A stretch of DNA of 64,000 nt from BOKV01 sp049289295 (GCA_049289295.1 JBATLL010000035.1:1-64000), one strand, 5' to 3'; counted from the stretch's first letter, positions 52,772 through 62,801 are shown. The notes: generated from the letters alone by a model not told the origin. A program made the numbers and translations.

Positions 52772-52960
52772 GAAGTTTGCTCCGGCGTTTTCTTCCCGTA
52801 CAATTTCTGGCAAACAACGCATGCGTGGATAACCTGTCCAGGCTGAGACAACGGAAGCTGGAGATTGTACCGTTGGCACGTGGACTTAGCCGCAAAGCTG
52901 GTGGACGGCCCGTCAATATCTGTCCCCGCTACAGACCTGGAGCTGGATGGCGGACACCAA

Positions 52961-54253
52961 ATGGATGACACAAGCGCAAGCCGCTCCATCGCTGACATGG
53001 CCAGAAATGAACGGCCAAACCTTTATGGCGCGTCACTTGTCCTGCTCACGCCGGCGCTGATCGGGAGCCTGGCAAATGTGGCAAGTGCCCTGTTCATGCT
53101 CTTTGCCCTGAGAAGGCCGGAAAGAATCACTTCGCTGGTGCGCGCACCAGGCACGGCGCGCATCCTCGCAGCGGCGTTCGCGATTTTTTTTATCGCCGAA
53201 GCAGTGGCTGCACTCGTCAACTGGCATGGACTGCCAAGCGCCCGTGAAATTGGCGAGAACCTTGTCTTTCTCGGATTTCTACCCTTCCTTTCATTGTTCG
53301 AAGCCAGGCCAAAAACCATTCTCCGCGGACTGGTGATGTTCGCCCCTGCAATGGCGGTAGCAGCCTTTGCGACCGCCATGTTCCAACTGATGTTTCTCGG
53401 ATTTCGTCCTCAGGGCGGGGCTGGAAATCCGGCAGTGTTCGCAGTTACGGTGAGCGTGATCTATGCGGTCTGCATCGCGGGCTTTCATTCGCAATCTCCA
53501 GGGCAGCGGCGTATGTCGCTTGGTGGAGCACTTCTGGCTGCTGCAACGATTCTCCTGTCAGGCACACGTGGCATGTGGCCAGCCATCATGATCCTGCCGG
53601 TCCTGTATTTCTGGATCATCGGCCGCGCTGGCCGGCGTACTGGTCAAGAAATTGCTCGCCCAGTCCTTGCCGGCGGGCTTGCGGCGCTGCTCATCGTCCT
53701 GACCGTGATCTACTTCATACCCGGCGGACCTGCTTCGAGGGTCACCGAGGGGCTGAAGGATTGGCAACTGATCCAGCAGGGCGATTTTGACTCGTCCCTC
53801 GGCAAGCGCTATGCCATGTGGGCTGGCGGCACACGCGCGGCCTTGCAGAGACCGCTCTTTGGCCATGGACCTGACATGCCCGGCGAAATCATGAGAAATG
53901 AAACAGCCCGCTATTTCGAAAAAGGGCTGGCCTACAGCCATTTTCACAATTTCATGTTGAACGAAATGATCCGCGCCGGCATTGCGGGCACGCTGGCAAT
54001 GCTGGCCATGATGGGCGCCCTATTGTGGGGTTGGAACAAGCCTCCCCTTTCCAGTACAGGCCTGACCGGGCAATTCCTCCTTGCGAGTCTTTTTGCAAAC
54101 TACATGTTGAGTGGACTGTTCAATCTTGCATTCGATCATGACATACTGGATTTCATGTTCGTGACGGGTAGCGCGACATTCTGTTATCTGGCATTTGGGC
54201 CAGATGTGAACACATCGTCTGTCAGGGGTTCTGCGTCCGGGGGAGCTTCCTGA
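52961..54253 (+). CDS. O-antigen ligase/polymerase-like membrane protein (Wzy_C type)
   Basis: A 430-residue polytopic membrane protein with about 10-12 helices. The Wzy_C region includes LLSGTRGMWPAIMILPVLYF, a large periplasmic loop (FDSSLGKRYAMWAGGTRAAL, LFGHGPDMPGEIMRN) and a conserved YSHFHNFMLNEMIRAG segment with the essential His/Asn. Such proteins polymerise repeat units or join O-antigen to lipid A core. ATG at 52961 gives a sensible N-terminus; an upstream ATG at 52865 is also open. Next gene starts 24 bases later. Confidence 0.85.
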   Translation: MDDTSASRSIADMARNERPNLYGASLVLLTPALIGSLANVASALFMLFALRRPERITSLVRAPGTARILAAAFAIFFIAEAVAALVNWHGLPSAREIGENLVFLGFLPFLSLFEARPKTILRGLVMFAPAMAVAAFATAMFQLMFLGFRPQGGAGNPAVFAVTVSVIYAVCIAGFHSQSPGQRRMSLGGALLAAATILLSGTRGMWPAIMILPVLYFWIIGRAGRRTGQEIARPVLAGGLAALLIVLTVIYFIPGGPASRVTEGLKDWQLIQQGDFDSSLGKRYAMWAGGTRAALQRPLFGHGPDMPGEIMRNETARYFEKGLAYSHFHNFMLNEMIRAGIAGTLAMLAMMGALLWGWNKPPLSSTGLTGQFLLASLFANYMLSGLFNLAFDHDILDFMFVTGSATFCYLAFGPDVNTSSVRGSASGGAS

Positions 54254-54277
54254 AAATCCAATAAGCGGGGCGGCTAA

Positions 54278-55312
54278 ATGGATTTTTCATGGATCGCGAT
54301 TTCTTTCACCGCGATTGGTGGCATTGCGGTCGCCATTCTGGCGACGCTTGACCGGTTGCTGCCTCCAGATTTGCTGAATTCTGCAATCCGAATGCAAACA
54401 GGCAGTACGCGCACGGTTAGGCAATTGGGCGGCACGGCTATCATCTTCTGCCTGATCTTTTCAGCCATCTTCATGAAATTGAGCGGCTCGTACGCAAGCA
54501 AAGGCAATGCGCTGCTGCACATGCTTTCTGGCGCGATCATCATCTGGTGTGTCGGCCTTATCGATGACATGCGCCAGATTCAGCCAATCGCAAAACTCGC
54601 CTTCCAGACGGGGACGGGCCTCTTCCTGGGGCTGATGCTGGCACCGGACATTGAACTCGTCGGCGGTGCGCTTCCGCCGTGGCTTCGTGCCCTGTTCATA
54701 GCGCTTGCCTTTGTAAGCTTCATGAACATGGTCAATTTCATGGACGGGCTTGACCTGATGACTGCAATCGGGTCGGGCATCCCCCTGCTTGGAGCGAGCC
54801 TGCTGCTGCTGACATTCGATGCTGGTGACCTGGCGGGGCAGATGGGGTTGGTCTGTGTCGCAGCACTGGCAGGGTTTTCGCTGTTCAACCTGCCCCCAGC
54901 GCGCATGTATCTGGGAGACAATGGCAGTCTGCTGATCGGCTTTTGCGCTGCCTATGTGGCCTTGCATGTCTGGAGCAATGTCAGCCCAGTCGCAGCTGTT
55001 CTTCTGTTTCTCTACTATTTCATCGATACGGCCACCTCGCTCGTTCTGCGTTGGCGCAGGGGAGACAATCTGCTGCAACCACATGCCGAACATGCCTACC
55101 AGCATGCGCGCAAGGCGGGATGGAGTGAATGGCGCATTGTCGGACGCGTGGCGGTCGCCAATAGCTGCCTCGCAATGCTGGCCTTCCTGTCTGCCGATGC
55201 AAGGCCTGGCGTTGCACTGGCTTGCGCCATGGCTGGCCTGACAGTTGCCGTCCTTCTGGTGCGCGAACTCAGGGCCGATGCGCAGTCGCGAAGCGACGAG
55301 ACCGAGGCCTGA
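54278..55312 (+). CDS. Polyprenyl-phosphate hexose-1-phosphate transferase (WecA/MraY family)
   Basis: A 344-residue membrane enzyme with about 11 helices that loads a sugar-1-phosphate (probably GlcNAc-1-P or a relative) onto undecaprenyl phosphate to start polysaccharide assembly. Cytosolic motifs are GLIDDMRQIQPIAKLAFQTG (Asp pair), NMVNFMDGLDLMTAIGSG (NxxD), PARMYLGDNGSLLIGF and HAEHAYQHARKAG. Family assignment is firm; the sugar cannot be told. It follows the O-antigen ligase in the same direction. Confidence 0.88.
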   Translation: MDFSWIAISFTAIGGIAVAILATLDRLLPPDLLNSAIRMQTGSTRTVRQLGGTAIIFCLIFSAIFMKLSGSYASKGNALLHMLSGAIIIWCVGLIDDMRQIQPIAKLAFQTGTGLFLGLMLAPDIELVGGALPPWLRALFIALAFVSFMNMVNFMDGLDLMTAIGSGIPLLGASLLLLTFDAGDLAGQMGLVCVAALAGFSLFNLPPARMYLGDNGSLLIGFCAAYVALHVWSNVSPVAAVLLFLYYFIDTATSLVLRWRRGDNLLQPHAEHAYQHARKAGWSEWRIVGRVAVANSCLAMLAFLSADARPGVALACAMAGLTVAVLLVRELRADAQSRSDETEA

Positions 55313-55505
55313 CGATCGGGGGCTGACGGGGCTGCCAGCCCATTTCGAACCAATCGAAAATGGCGCGACATAGCCATCCATCGTGCCGTGCCAAGGCCGC
55401 GACCTTGGATTGCTCATGTCGAAATGACCCACGGACTCCGCGCAAAAGCAGGTGAGACCTGGGGCTAACGCCAGATCGGTCAGTAATAGAATGCGGGCTT
55501 TTCTA

Positions 55506-56291
55506 TCAAAGCTGCGATTGACCATGAAAGGCAAACCTGTAGGCAAGTGCGACGCCACCAGCGCCACCAACAATATTTCCCAAGGTTACCCAGATCAGAT
55601 TTTGAATTGCATAAATAAATTCTACGCCAGAATTGGCCAGCCATCCCTGCGGAAAAAAGTACATATTTGCAATGGAATGTTCCAGACCAAGCAATACAAA
55701 TGTGCTTATTGGCCAGACAATAGCCAGTATCTTGCCTGTCACAGTCCGCGCCGCAACTGACAACCAAATTGCGAGACACACCAGAGCATTGCACAGTGCG
55801 CCCCGGACAAAAGCCTCCAATGGCGACAGCAAGACCTTGGCCTGTGAAATTTTTGCGGCCGTTACTCCCATGGAACCGTCCAGAAGACCGGTTAAGCCAA
55901 ATGCAATCGCCAGGCCCGCGGCTCCCAAAAGGTTCCCTGCATAGACTATCAACCAGCTTCGCAGCAGCAGACGCACTGTGATCTTTCGATCGGCAACTGC
56001 CATCACCATCAAGGCATTTCCGGTGAACAACTCTGCCCCGCCGACGATTACCAGAATGAGCCCGAGCGAAAACACTAACCCACCAAGCAGCCTTGAGGGG
56101 CCAAAATTGGGATCCAGTCCAGTCATCACCATCGTGTAAGAAGCCGCGCCGAAACCTATGAATGCACCGGCAAGAATTGCCAGTACAAACATCTGCCGCA
56201 GGGGCAGATGGGCCTTGGTTACGCCAACACCATCTACTAAAGCTGCAATCTTTTCGGGTTTATAAGCGTCGTAGCTATTTTCGGCGGCCAT
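55506..56291 (-). CDS. Formate/nitrite transporter family channel
   Basis: A 261-residue FNT-family membrane protein with six helices. Typical motifs are LAGAFIGFGAASYTMVMTG, GAELFTGNALMVMAV, WLIVYAGNLLGAAGLAIAFG, ALCNALVCLAIWLSVAARTV and SIANMYFFPQGWLAN. FNT channels carry formate, nitrite, lactate or hydrosulfide as the weak acid. The coding and flanking DNA is more AT-rich than its neighbours, which could indicate later acquisition. The gene stands alone. Confidence 0.85.
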   Translation of the reverse strand: MAAENSYDAYKPEKIAALVDGVGVTKAHLPLRQMFVLAILAGAFIGFGAASYTMVMTGLDPNFGPSRLLGGLVFSLGLILVIVGGAELFTGNALMVMAVADRKITVRLLLRSWLIVYAGNLLGAAGLAIAFGLTGLLDGSMGVTAAKISQAKVLLSPLEAFVRGALCNALVCLAIWLSVAARTVTGKILAIVWPISTFVLLGLEHSIANMYFFPQGWLANSGVEFIYAIQNLIWVTLGNIVGGAGGVALAYRFAFHGQSQL

Positions 56292-56372
56292 TCATTTGAC
56301 AATATCGATTTTCCAAAAGATGGGAAGGCGAATTGTGTTGCCGGGGAAAACACGCGATCAGCAATCGCCTAG

Positions 56373-57554
56373 TCAGCGCGCCCTGGTGATGGCGGTTTCG
56401 ATCATTGCCTGTACCTCAGCAGGTGAAGCGGCACGTGGATTCGTTCGAGCGGCGCTGTCTTTCAGGGCTTTTTCCGCGATCCTTGCAGCGCAATCGGCAG
56501 GCACTCCAATCTCGGCCAGAGACTTGGGAATACCGATCTGGTCGAGCAATGCTTCAACAGCTGCGATAAAGCCTTCAACCGAAGTGTCGTCCAGGTCCAT
56601 TGCCTGCGCCATGCGCCGAACCTTGTGCTCCTGCCCGGTCAGGTTGAAGCGCAACACAACCGGGAGAAGGATCGCATTGGTCAGGCCGTGCTGTGTGTTG
56701 AACTCGGCCCCCAGCATGTGGGAAATCGCATGGACGAGTCCCAGGCCCTTGAGGAAAGCGATACCGGCAAGGCAGGACCCCGTCAGCATCCCCCCGCGTG
56801 CTGTCAGGTTTCCAGGCTCCTCTACGGCCACAGGCAGCCATTTTGCGATCAGCGCAAGCCCTTCCAGTGCTGTGGCATCGCAAAGAGGATGGAAACCCGG
56901 CACAAGGTAGGCCTCGACTGCATGAACAAGCGCATCAGCCCCGGTCCAGGCGGTGAGGGTTCTTGGCAGGCCGACTGTCAGTTCTGGATCCAGAAGCGCC
57001 AGCGCGGGTTTGAGGGTCGGATGCCATACGCAGAACTTCATGCCTTTGGCCGCATGCGTGACCATGGCGGTGCTTTCGGTTTCGGCCCCAGTGCCGGCGG
57101 TTGTGGGGATGGTGATCAGCGTTGGAAACCCCTGGCCCGGCGCGATGGTCGGCGCCGGCTGTTCGTACTCAAAGTCCCACAGGTCAAGATCATTGCGGGC
57201 TGTAAGGCAAATCGCCTTGCCACCGTCCATGGCGCTGCCACCACCAATTGCAATGATCGCGTCATGGCCGCCGGTCAGGAATGCAGCGCACCCCTTGCCG
57301 ATCTCGTCGTCAACCGGATTGGGCGAAATGTCCGCATAGAGTTGCGAGCGCAAGCCCTGATCGAGAAGCAGGGATTGCAGCCTTGCGATGAAGGGCAAGC
57401 CGCGGCTGCCGCGATCCGTCACAATCAGGGGATTGCCAATGCCCATCGCCAGACAGCGTTGCCCGATCTCGGCCAGGCGGCCAGGGCCATAGGCAATCGG
57501 TACCGGAAATCCCCAGTCGTGCGCAGCGAGAACCGCAGGATCGTTCATTGTCAT
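56373..57554 (-). CDS. Iron-containing alcohol dehydrogenase
   Basis: A 393-residue group III dehydrogenase. The NAD-binding domain shows AIIAIGGGSAMDGGKAICL and TIPTTAGTGAETESTAMV. Metal-binding His/Asp residues lie in GADALVHAVEAYLVPGFHPL, GLVHAISHMLGAEFNTQHGL and the C-terminal domain. ATG at 57554 follows AGGACC. It starts 57 bases after the ABC permease in the same direction, so it may oxidise an alcohol (perhaps choline-like, as GbsB does in Bacillus) taken up by that transporter; the substrate is inferred only from context. Confidence 0.88.
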   Translation of the reverse strand: MTMNDPAVLAAHDWGFPVPIAYGPGRLAEIGQRCLAMGIGNPLIVTDRGSRGLPFIARLQSLLLDQGLRSQLYADISPNPVDDEIGKGCAAFLTGGHDAIIAIGGGSAMDGGKAICLTARNDLDLWDFEYEQPAPTIAPGQGFPTLITIPTTAGTGAETESTAMVTHAAKGMKFCVWHPTLKPALALLDPELTVGLPRTLTAWTGADALVHAVEAYLVPGFHPLCDATALEGLALIAKWLPVAVEEPGNLTARGGMLTGSCLAGIAFLKGLGLVHAISHMLGAEFNTQHGLTNAILLPVVLRFNLTGQEHKVRRMAQAMDLDDTSVEGFIAAVEALLDQIGIPKSLAEIGVPADCAARIAEKALKDSAARTNPRAASPAEVQAMIETAITRAR

Positions 57555-57610
57555 CGTGCTGAGGTCCTCTTGGTGCGCGCGAGGCGCCCTGATCTGGGAA
57601 AAGGCGGCCG

Positions 57611-59680
57611 TCATCTGGAAGCTAACCCGAGTGCTGCCTGGCGCTTCCTGCTCCACCCGCTTGTCATGCGATCAGCGACAATGGCGATAATCGCCATGGC
57701 GAGACCCGCAATCAGGCCCTGTCCGACATTGCCGTCAGTAAGCGCAATGTAGACAGTCTGTTCCAGCCCGCCTGCGCCCACGAGAGCCGCGATCACCAGC
57801 ATGGCAATGCCGTAGAGAATGGTCTGGTTCAGGCCCAGCATCATCACAGGAAGTGCCAGGGGAATCTTCACCTGCCACAGCATCTGGCGCGGCGTCGTGC
57901 CGACCATGCGCGCGGCCTCGATCACCGTTTCCGGCAGGCCGCGCAGACCATGCTCGGCATAGCGGATGGCGGGTACGATGGCATAGGCGATAATGGACAG
58001 AAGGGCAGTAAAGTCACCGATCTTGAAGACCATGACGAACGGGATCAGGATCACGAACAATGGCATTGTCTGCAACGTGTCATTGATTGGGCGGACAATT
58101 GCGGAAACCCGGTCGTTCTGGGCGGCCCATATGCCGATGATGGTGCCAAGGGTGAAGGCGATCACAACAGCGATGCCGCACAGATAGATTGAAAGCACTG
58201 CGGCGGGCCAGTTGCCGGTCACGACAATGAATCCCAGCCCCAGGATCGTACCGATTGCCATCGAAGCTCCGCCGATGCCATAGCCCCACAGGGCAAGGAT
58301 GAGGATCAAGGTGGGCCAGGGAAGGCCCGTAAGACCGAAATAGTAGAGCATCGAACCCACGATGATCGCGATACCGGGCGCTGAACCCCAGCGCCTCGCC
58401 GACCACAGGGCAAGAGCCATCGCAGCGACGGCATATGCAATCTGGTGGACAGGTGTCAGCGCAAACCCCCAGGTGAAGGGACTGACAGCGCCTTGCAGGC
58501 CGATCTTCGCAGGGAGCATCACGAAATAGAAGGCTGCGGTCTTTACCATCTCGATCTGTGGGCGGAAGGTGATGATGAAGCCGCTCAAAGCCTCGTTCAT
58601 CATCGGTGCCGGATTGAAGCGGTATGCATCGGGCCATTCGTTGAGGATCGGGAAGACCAGGGACACGCAATAGACCAGCACAGAACCGAGGGCAGCAAAC
58701 AGCCAGAGGCGTTTGCGGCTGGTATCGGGGCCGTAATGGTCCGAGCCATCGGCAAGGCCGCTCGTCACGCGGTCAATCACCATGGCCATCAAGGCGATTA
58801 CCATGCCGACCAGCAGGCTCTCGCCGAACTGTGCCTTGCGGATCGTCGACAGTACCTCCCAGCCAAGGTCCGCGGTGCCGCCGATGACAGAGGCAATGAT
58901 CACCATGCTGAGCGAGGCCATCGTCGCCTGGTTCACCCCGAGCATCAACTGGCGCCGCGCTGAGGGAACACTGACCTGCCAGAACAACTGCCTCCTTGTC
59001 GCCCCAGCCATCAAGCCCGACTCGATCACCTCAGGCGCGACACTGCGCAGGCCCACGATTGTGTTGCGCACCATCGGCGGAAAGGAATACAGGACACTGG
59101 AAATCAGTCCCACTACCGTGCCGAATCCGAACAGCATCAGGATCGGCAGAAGATAGGCAAATGTCGGGACGGTTTGCAGGATATCGAGAACGGGCATGAT
59201 GACCCGCTCGGCGCGGGGCGAACGATACCCCCAGACGCCGATCGCAAAGCCGACGAAGATCGCCGAGGGGACAGAGATCGCCACAAGGGACAGGGTGTTC
59301 ATTCCGGCGTCCCAATGCCCGATCACCAGCATGTAGCCTGCTGCGCAGAGGGTGAACAGCGCCAGCCGCCAGCCCGAGGCGGCATAGGCCACAAGGCAAA
59401 AGAGCAACATGGTCACGGACCAGGGCAATGCCTGCAGGAATTGCTGCACAGCCCTGATCGGATATTCGAGAATAGTGGAAATGCCCTGGAACGCCCAACC
59501 GAAATGCTGAACGATCCAGTTCGATGCCGCAGTCAGTACATCCGCAAAGGGCAAGACCCATGCCTCGGGATAGCTCGCAAGCCAGCCCAGTCGACCCAGC
59601 ATCAGAGCGCCGACAAGGGTGGCGACTATCATGCCTAGCCACAGGATGGTCGTGCCGTCGAAACGGGCGATCGTCCTCAT
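57611..59680 (-). CDS. ABC transporter permease, tandem ProW/OpuAB-like (fused)
   Basis: A 689-residue inner-membrane protein formed of two BPD_transp_1 permease domains in tandem (about 95-310 and 480-680); each carries the EAA-like loop (EVIESGLMAGATRRQLFWQV; ETVIEAARMVGTTPRQMLWQ). A pair of fused permeases could serve as the whole transmembrane dimer. Overlaps the ATPase stop by one base (TGATG). It belongs to a glycine-betaine/choline-type importer. Confidence 0.9.
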   Translation of the reverse strand: MRTIARFDGTTILWLGMIVATLVGALMLGRLGWLASYPEAWVLPFADVLTAASNWIVQHFGWAFQGISTILEYPIRAVQQFLQALPWSVTMLLFCLVAYAASGWRLALFTLCAAGYMLVIGHWDAGMNTLSLVAISVPSAIFVGFAIGVWGYRSPRAERVIMPVLDILQTVPTFAYLLPILMLFGFGTVVGLISSVLYSFPPMVRNTIVGLRSVAPEVIESGLMAGATRRQLFWQVSVPSARRQLMLGVNQATMASLSMVIIASVIGGTADLGWEVLSTIRKAQFGESLLVGMVIALMAMVIDRVTSGLADGSDHYGPDTSRKRLWLFAALGSVLVYCVSLVFPILNEWPDAYRFNPAPMMNEALSGFIITFRPQIEMVKTAAFYFVMLPAKIGLQGAVSPFTWGFALTPVHQIAYAVAAMALALWSARRWGSAPGIAIIVGSMLYYFGLTGLPWPTLILILALWGYGIGGASMAIGTILGLGFIVVTGNWPAAVLSIYLCGIAVVIAFTLGTIIGIWAAQNDRVSAIVRPINDTLQTMPLFVILIPFVMVFKIGDFTALLSIIAYAIVPAIRYAEHGLRGLPETVIEAARMVGTTPRQMLWQVKIPLALPVMMLGLNQTILYGIAMLVIAALVGAGGLEQTVYIALTDGNVGQGLIAGLAMAIIAIVADRMTSGWSRKRQAALGLASR

Positions 59681-60762
59681 CAGGCCTTCGCCTCGCGGTC
59701 GGACGGCACGCAGCCCAGGGCCAGCGACGCCGCCAGGCCACGGGCAGTAGCAATCCCCAGAACCTGGCCTTCACTGCTCTCGACTATCACGCCCGGCGCC
59801 TTGCTGCCCAGATCCGGCAACAGGCTTTCGACCAGCGCGTCCTCGCCAACACGGCGCAGGCCTTCGGGGGGCCTTTCAGCCGGTTCCATGATATCGCTTG
59901 CCCGCAGGATACGCTCCCACGGCACATCCTGGGTGAATTCCCGGATATAGTCATCGGCCGGGTTCAGAATCAGATCAATCGGCCGGCCGATCTGCACGAC
60001 GGCTCCATCGCGCATGATGGCCATCCGGTCGGCAATCCTCAGTGCTTCCTGGAAATCATGGGTGATGAAGACGATGGACTTGCGCAGCTTTGCCTGGATG
60101 CGCAGGAATTCGTCCTGCATCTGCTTGCGGATCAGGGGATCAAGGGCAGAAAAGGGTTCGTCCAGGAACCAGATATCAGGCTCCACCGCAAGCGAGCGCG
60201 CGATGCCGACACGCTGTTGCTGACCGCCTGACAACTCGTTTGGAAAATTGCGTTCGCGCCCGGTCAGGCCGACCAGCTCGATCACACGCTCGGCGCGGGC
60301 ATGGCGTTCGGCCTCGCTCAAACCCTGCAGCTTGAGGGGGAAGGCAATGTTGTCGATCACGCTCAGATGCGGCATCAGGCCGAAGCTTTGAAAAACCATG
60401 CCCATCTTGTGGCGGCGGATCTCGATCAATTCGGCATTGGACTTCTTCAGCAGGTCTTCGCCGTCCAGAAGGATTTCCCCTGCCGTCGGCTCCACCAAGC
60501 GTGACAGGCAGCGCACGATGGTCGACTTTCCCGAACCCGACAGCCCCATGATGACGAATATCTCGCCCTCGTGGACATCAAAGCTGACATCGGCATTGGC
60601 GACAACGTGGCCATTGGCGCGGATATCGGCGGCTCTTGCTGCCGTATCCCTCGTTGCTCCTGCAGCTGGGCCGAAGAAGCGACCCGGTTCCGGCCCATAG
60701 ATTTTCCAGACGTTCCGGCAGGAAAGTCTGACCGGGCCAAGGTCAACGGATGTGGACTTCAT
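59680..60762 (-). CDS. ABC transporter ATP-binding protein, ProV/OpuAA-like
   Basis: A 360-residue ATPase: Walker A in IMGLSGSGKSTIVRCLSRLV, the signature LSGGQQQRVGIARSLA and Walker B IWFLDEPFSALDPLIRKQM. An N-terminal extension (about 1-50) and a C-terminal region (about 280-360) that may hold a regulatory CBS-like part follow the ProV design. It powers the fused permease and is translated just before it. Confidence 0.92.
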   Translation of the reverse strand: MKSTSVDLGPVRLSCRNVWKIYGPEPGRFFGPAAGATRDTAARAADIRANGHVVANADVSFDVHEGEIFVIMGLSGSGKSTIVRCLSRLVEPTAGEILLDGEDLLKKSNAELIEIRRHKMGMVFQSFGLMPHLSVIDNIAFPLKLQGLSEAERHARAERVIELVGLTGRERNFPNELSGGQQQRVGIARSLAVEPDIWFLDEPFSALDPLIRKQMQDEFLRIQAKLRKSIVFITHDFQEALRIADRMAIMRDGAVVQIGRPIDLILNPADDYIREFTQDVPWERILRASDIMEPAERPPEGLRRVGEDALVESLLPDLGSKAPGVIVESSEGQVLGIATARGLAASLALGCVPSDREAKA

Positions 60763-60906
60763 GGCATACTCCGCGTCTAACCAGGGGTCGGCACACGGCG
60801 CGGGCTTTCAGCCCCTGAAGCGCCGCATTCAGGATGTCCCGGCCGCAGACGTGCGAGAGAAAAACCAGCGCACGCCTGCGACAGGCAGGATCAGGCCTCG
60901 CCAGGC

Positions 60907-61854
60907 TTACTGCATGGCCTTTTCGATCCAGGGTTTCCATGTGGCTTCGTTGCTCGCGACCCATTCGGCGGCGATCTCTTCAACCTTCCTGCCCTGTGTA
61001 TCGACGGCAAGGATTGCGGCATTCTCGTCAGCGTTCGTCAGCTTCATGGCAGAGAGCATTGCGAAGCCGGCTGGCCATTTTTCCGCGAACCCGCCCCAGA
61101 CAACCTTGTCTGCTGTCGCCTGCTGGAAACCGCAGGCGGTATCCTTCTTCTGGGATTCTTCCACGCACTCGCTTTCGACCGGATTCCATTCGACGAAATT
61201 CAGCTCGTACTTGGTGAAGATCCAGTGCGGCTGATACAGCATCATGAGGATCGGTTGCCTGGCGTCGATCGCCGAAGAAATCTCGGCGATCATTGCACCC
61301 TCGCTGCCGCCCGCGATCGGCTCGAACGGCAGTTCGATTGAGGCTACGACATCCTTGGATCGTGTACCCCAGTCGGCCGGATAGGTGATGAGGCGTCCCT
61401 TGGGAAATGTATCTGGCGTCGCGAAAGCCTGTGTGCATTCATAAAGCGCCAGGTAGCTCGGAAGTCCAGGACACAGGTCTTCCATGTATGGCGGATAGAC
61501 CCACCCTTCCTTCAGGTCGAGCCCAAGGCTGCCGAGGTTGACGATCTCTCCAGCGGCGACGGCATTGGGGAAAATGTCACCGACATTGTTGCTCCAGACT
61601 TCGGTCTGAACATGCAGGTTGCCCTGTTGCAATCCAACATGCTGGGGCAGAGCGCCAGCGCTGACATACTCGACCGTGTATCCCATCTCCTGCAGCAGGA
61701 GACCTGCCACGTTCGAAGAGAAGAGCTGACCCGTCCAGTCGTTCAGGACGACCTTGATCGGATCACTGGATTCAGGAACCGATTGGGCGACGGCAACCGA
61801 TGTCGGCGCAAGCAGTGTGGTGGCAACCAGAGCCGCCCTGAGTGTTGCAAGCAT
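60907..61854 (-). CDS. Periplasmic substrate-binding protein, OpuAC family
   Basis: A 315-residue protein with a Sec signal peptide (LRAALVATTLLAPTSVAVAQ) and the OpuAC fold: VVLNDWTGQLFSSNVAGLLL, QQGNLHVQTEVWSNNV and MMLYQPHWIFTKYELNFV with aromatic residues that can form a cage for a quaternary ammonium ligand such as glycine betaine or choline. Two cysteine pairs (CPGLPSYLALYEC; CVEESQKKDTAC) may form disulfides, unusual for this group. It is first in the transporter operon. Confidence 0.88.
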   Translation of the reverse strand: MLATLRAALVATTLLAPTSVAVAQSVPESSDPIKVVLNDWTGQLFSSNVAGLLLQEMGYTVEYVSAGALPQHVGLQQGNLHVQTEVWSNNVGDIFPNAVAAGEIVNLGSLGLDLKEGWVYPPYMEDLCPGLPSYLALYECTQAFATPDTFPKGRLITYPADWGTRSKDVVASIELPFEPIAGGSEGAMIAEISSAIDARQPILMMLYQPHWIFTKYELNFVEWNPVESECVEESQKKDTACGFQQATADKVVWGGFAEKWPAGFAMLSAMKLTNADENAAILAVDTQGRKVEEIAAEWVASNEATWKPWIEKAMQ

Positions 61855-61931
61855 GTCTTCCTCCCAGAAGTTTACGTCTTCGCGTCAGACTTCAATGCTG
61901 GAACGGTAAATTGTCCATCATTCCCTAAAAC

Positions 61932-61948
61932 TTACTCTTGGTCAGTAA
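61932..61948. promoter_or_regulatory. Inverted repeat upstream of the substrate-binding protein
   Basis: TTACTCTTGGTCAGTAA: TTACT and AGTAA arms around a 7-base centre, 78 bases before the gene. A candidate operator for the BetI-like TetR protein encoded upstream; not proven. Confidence 0.4.
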
Positions 61949-62117
61949 ATGATGTCAAAGAATATTTTTTTGGCCATGTTGAAAAAGGGAAATCAAGGGG
62001 AGGCGCAACCTGGCCGTCCGCACGCTGAACAGATCGAGCCCCTCGAGCGGTTGCCTTGTTATGCATGATGAATTCCAGATCGCTGGCACTTGCCCAACGA
62101 CGGTTGGAAACTGAACG

Positions 62118-62801
62118 TCACAGTGCCATGGAACTCTCCAGAAAGACGCGGGTCCCAAGCGCGATGCGCGCAACGTTCTCGATCTTTTCGCGCGCAGCAC
62201 GATGATGCGCCAAGCTCGCGCCATCGGTTGGAAGAAACTTCATCAGCTCAAATTCAAGATCGCAGATGGCACGCGCGCCGTCGAGCGGTTCTACCCGAGA
62301 TCCGACCCGGACCCAGATGCCGTCAATCAGAAGGTTCAGTTGGCGAGCGATGATCCAGGCCTCAGACTTCGGTACAAAGTGCTTTAATTCATGAACAAAA
62401 TTGCTGGCCACACGAGCATAGTTGGCGATCTGCACACGCTGGCATTCCCGGTTGTGGGGAACCTCGGCCATCAGCGAAACCCATGCCTGACAGACTGCCT
62501 GGTTGAAGATCGACTCGTGGAAGTTCGCGATGATGATGGCCCAAAGCCGTTCGTAGGGCGTCTCTGCATACCTGTAGAGCTCCACGAGGGATGTGCTCAG
62601 CATGCCATTGGTTCGCCGGATCACTGCCTCCAGAAGAGAGCTCTTGTCCTTGAAATGGTGCAGGACAACGCCCTTGGACACGCCGGCGATCTCTCCTACC
62701 TTTTCAATCGTCGTGCCACGCAGCCCATAAAGCGAGACTGCCTCAAAAGCGGCCTTTGACAATTCGGCGCGTCGGATCGTGCGGATCGACCTTGATCGCA
62801 A
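62118..62801 (-). CDS. TetR family regulator, BetI-like
   Basis: A 227-residue protein with a TetR helix-turn-helix (IEKVGEIAGVSKGVVLHHFK) and a C-terminal domain similar to BetI (LIDGIWVRVGSRVEPLDGAR, AICDLEFELMKFL). BetI represses choline-to-betaine genes until choline is present. Encoded just upstream of the glycine-betaine-type transporter on the same strand and likely its regulator. The C-terminal 35 residues are longer than in classical BetI. Confidence 0.82.
   Translation of the reverse strand: MRSRSIRTIRRAELSKAAFEAVSLYGLRGTTIEKVGEIAGVSKGVVLHHFKDKSSLLEAVIRRTNGMLSTSLVELYRYAETPYERLWAIIIANFHESIFNQAVCQAWVSLMAEVPHNRECQRVQIANYARVASNFVHELKHFVPKSEAWIIARQLNLLIDGIWVRVGSRVEPLDGARAICDLEFELMKFLPTDGASLAHHRAAREKIENVARIALGTRVFLESSMAL

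Noticed and set aside
54461..55573. Minus-strand open frame of 370 residues
   Set aside because: Antisense to the WecA/MraY-family gene, which has all expected motifs.
56625..57752. Plus-strand open frame of 375 residues
   Set aside because: Antisense to the iron-containing alcohol dehydrogenase and the permease 3' end; no domain visible.
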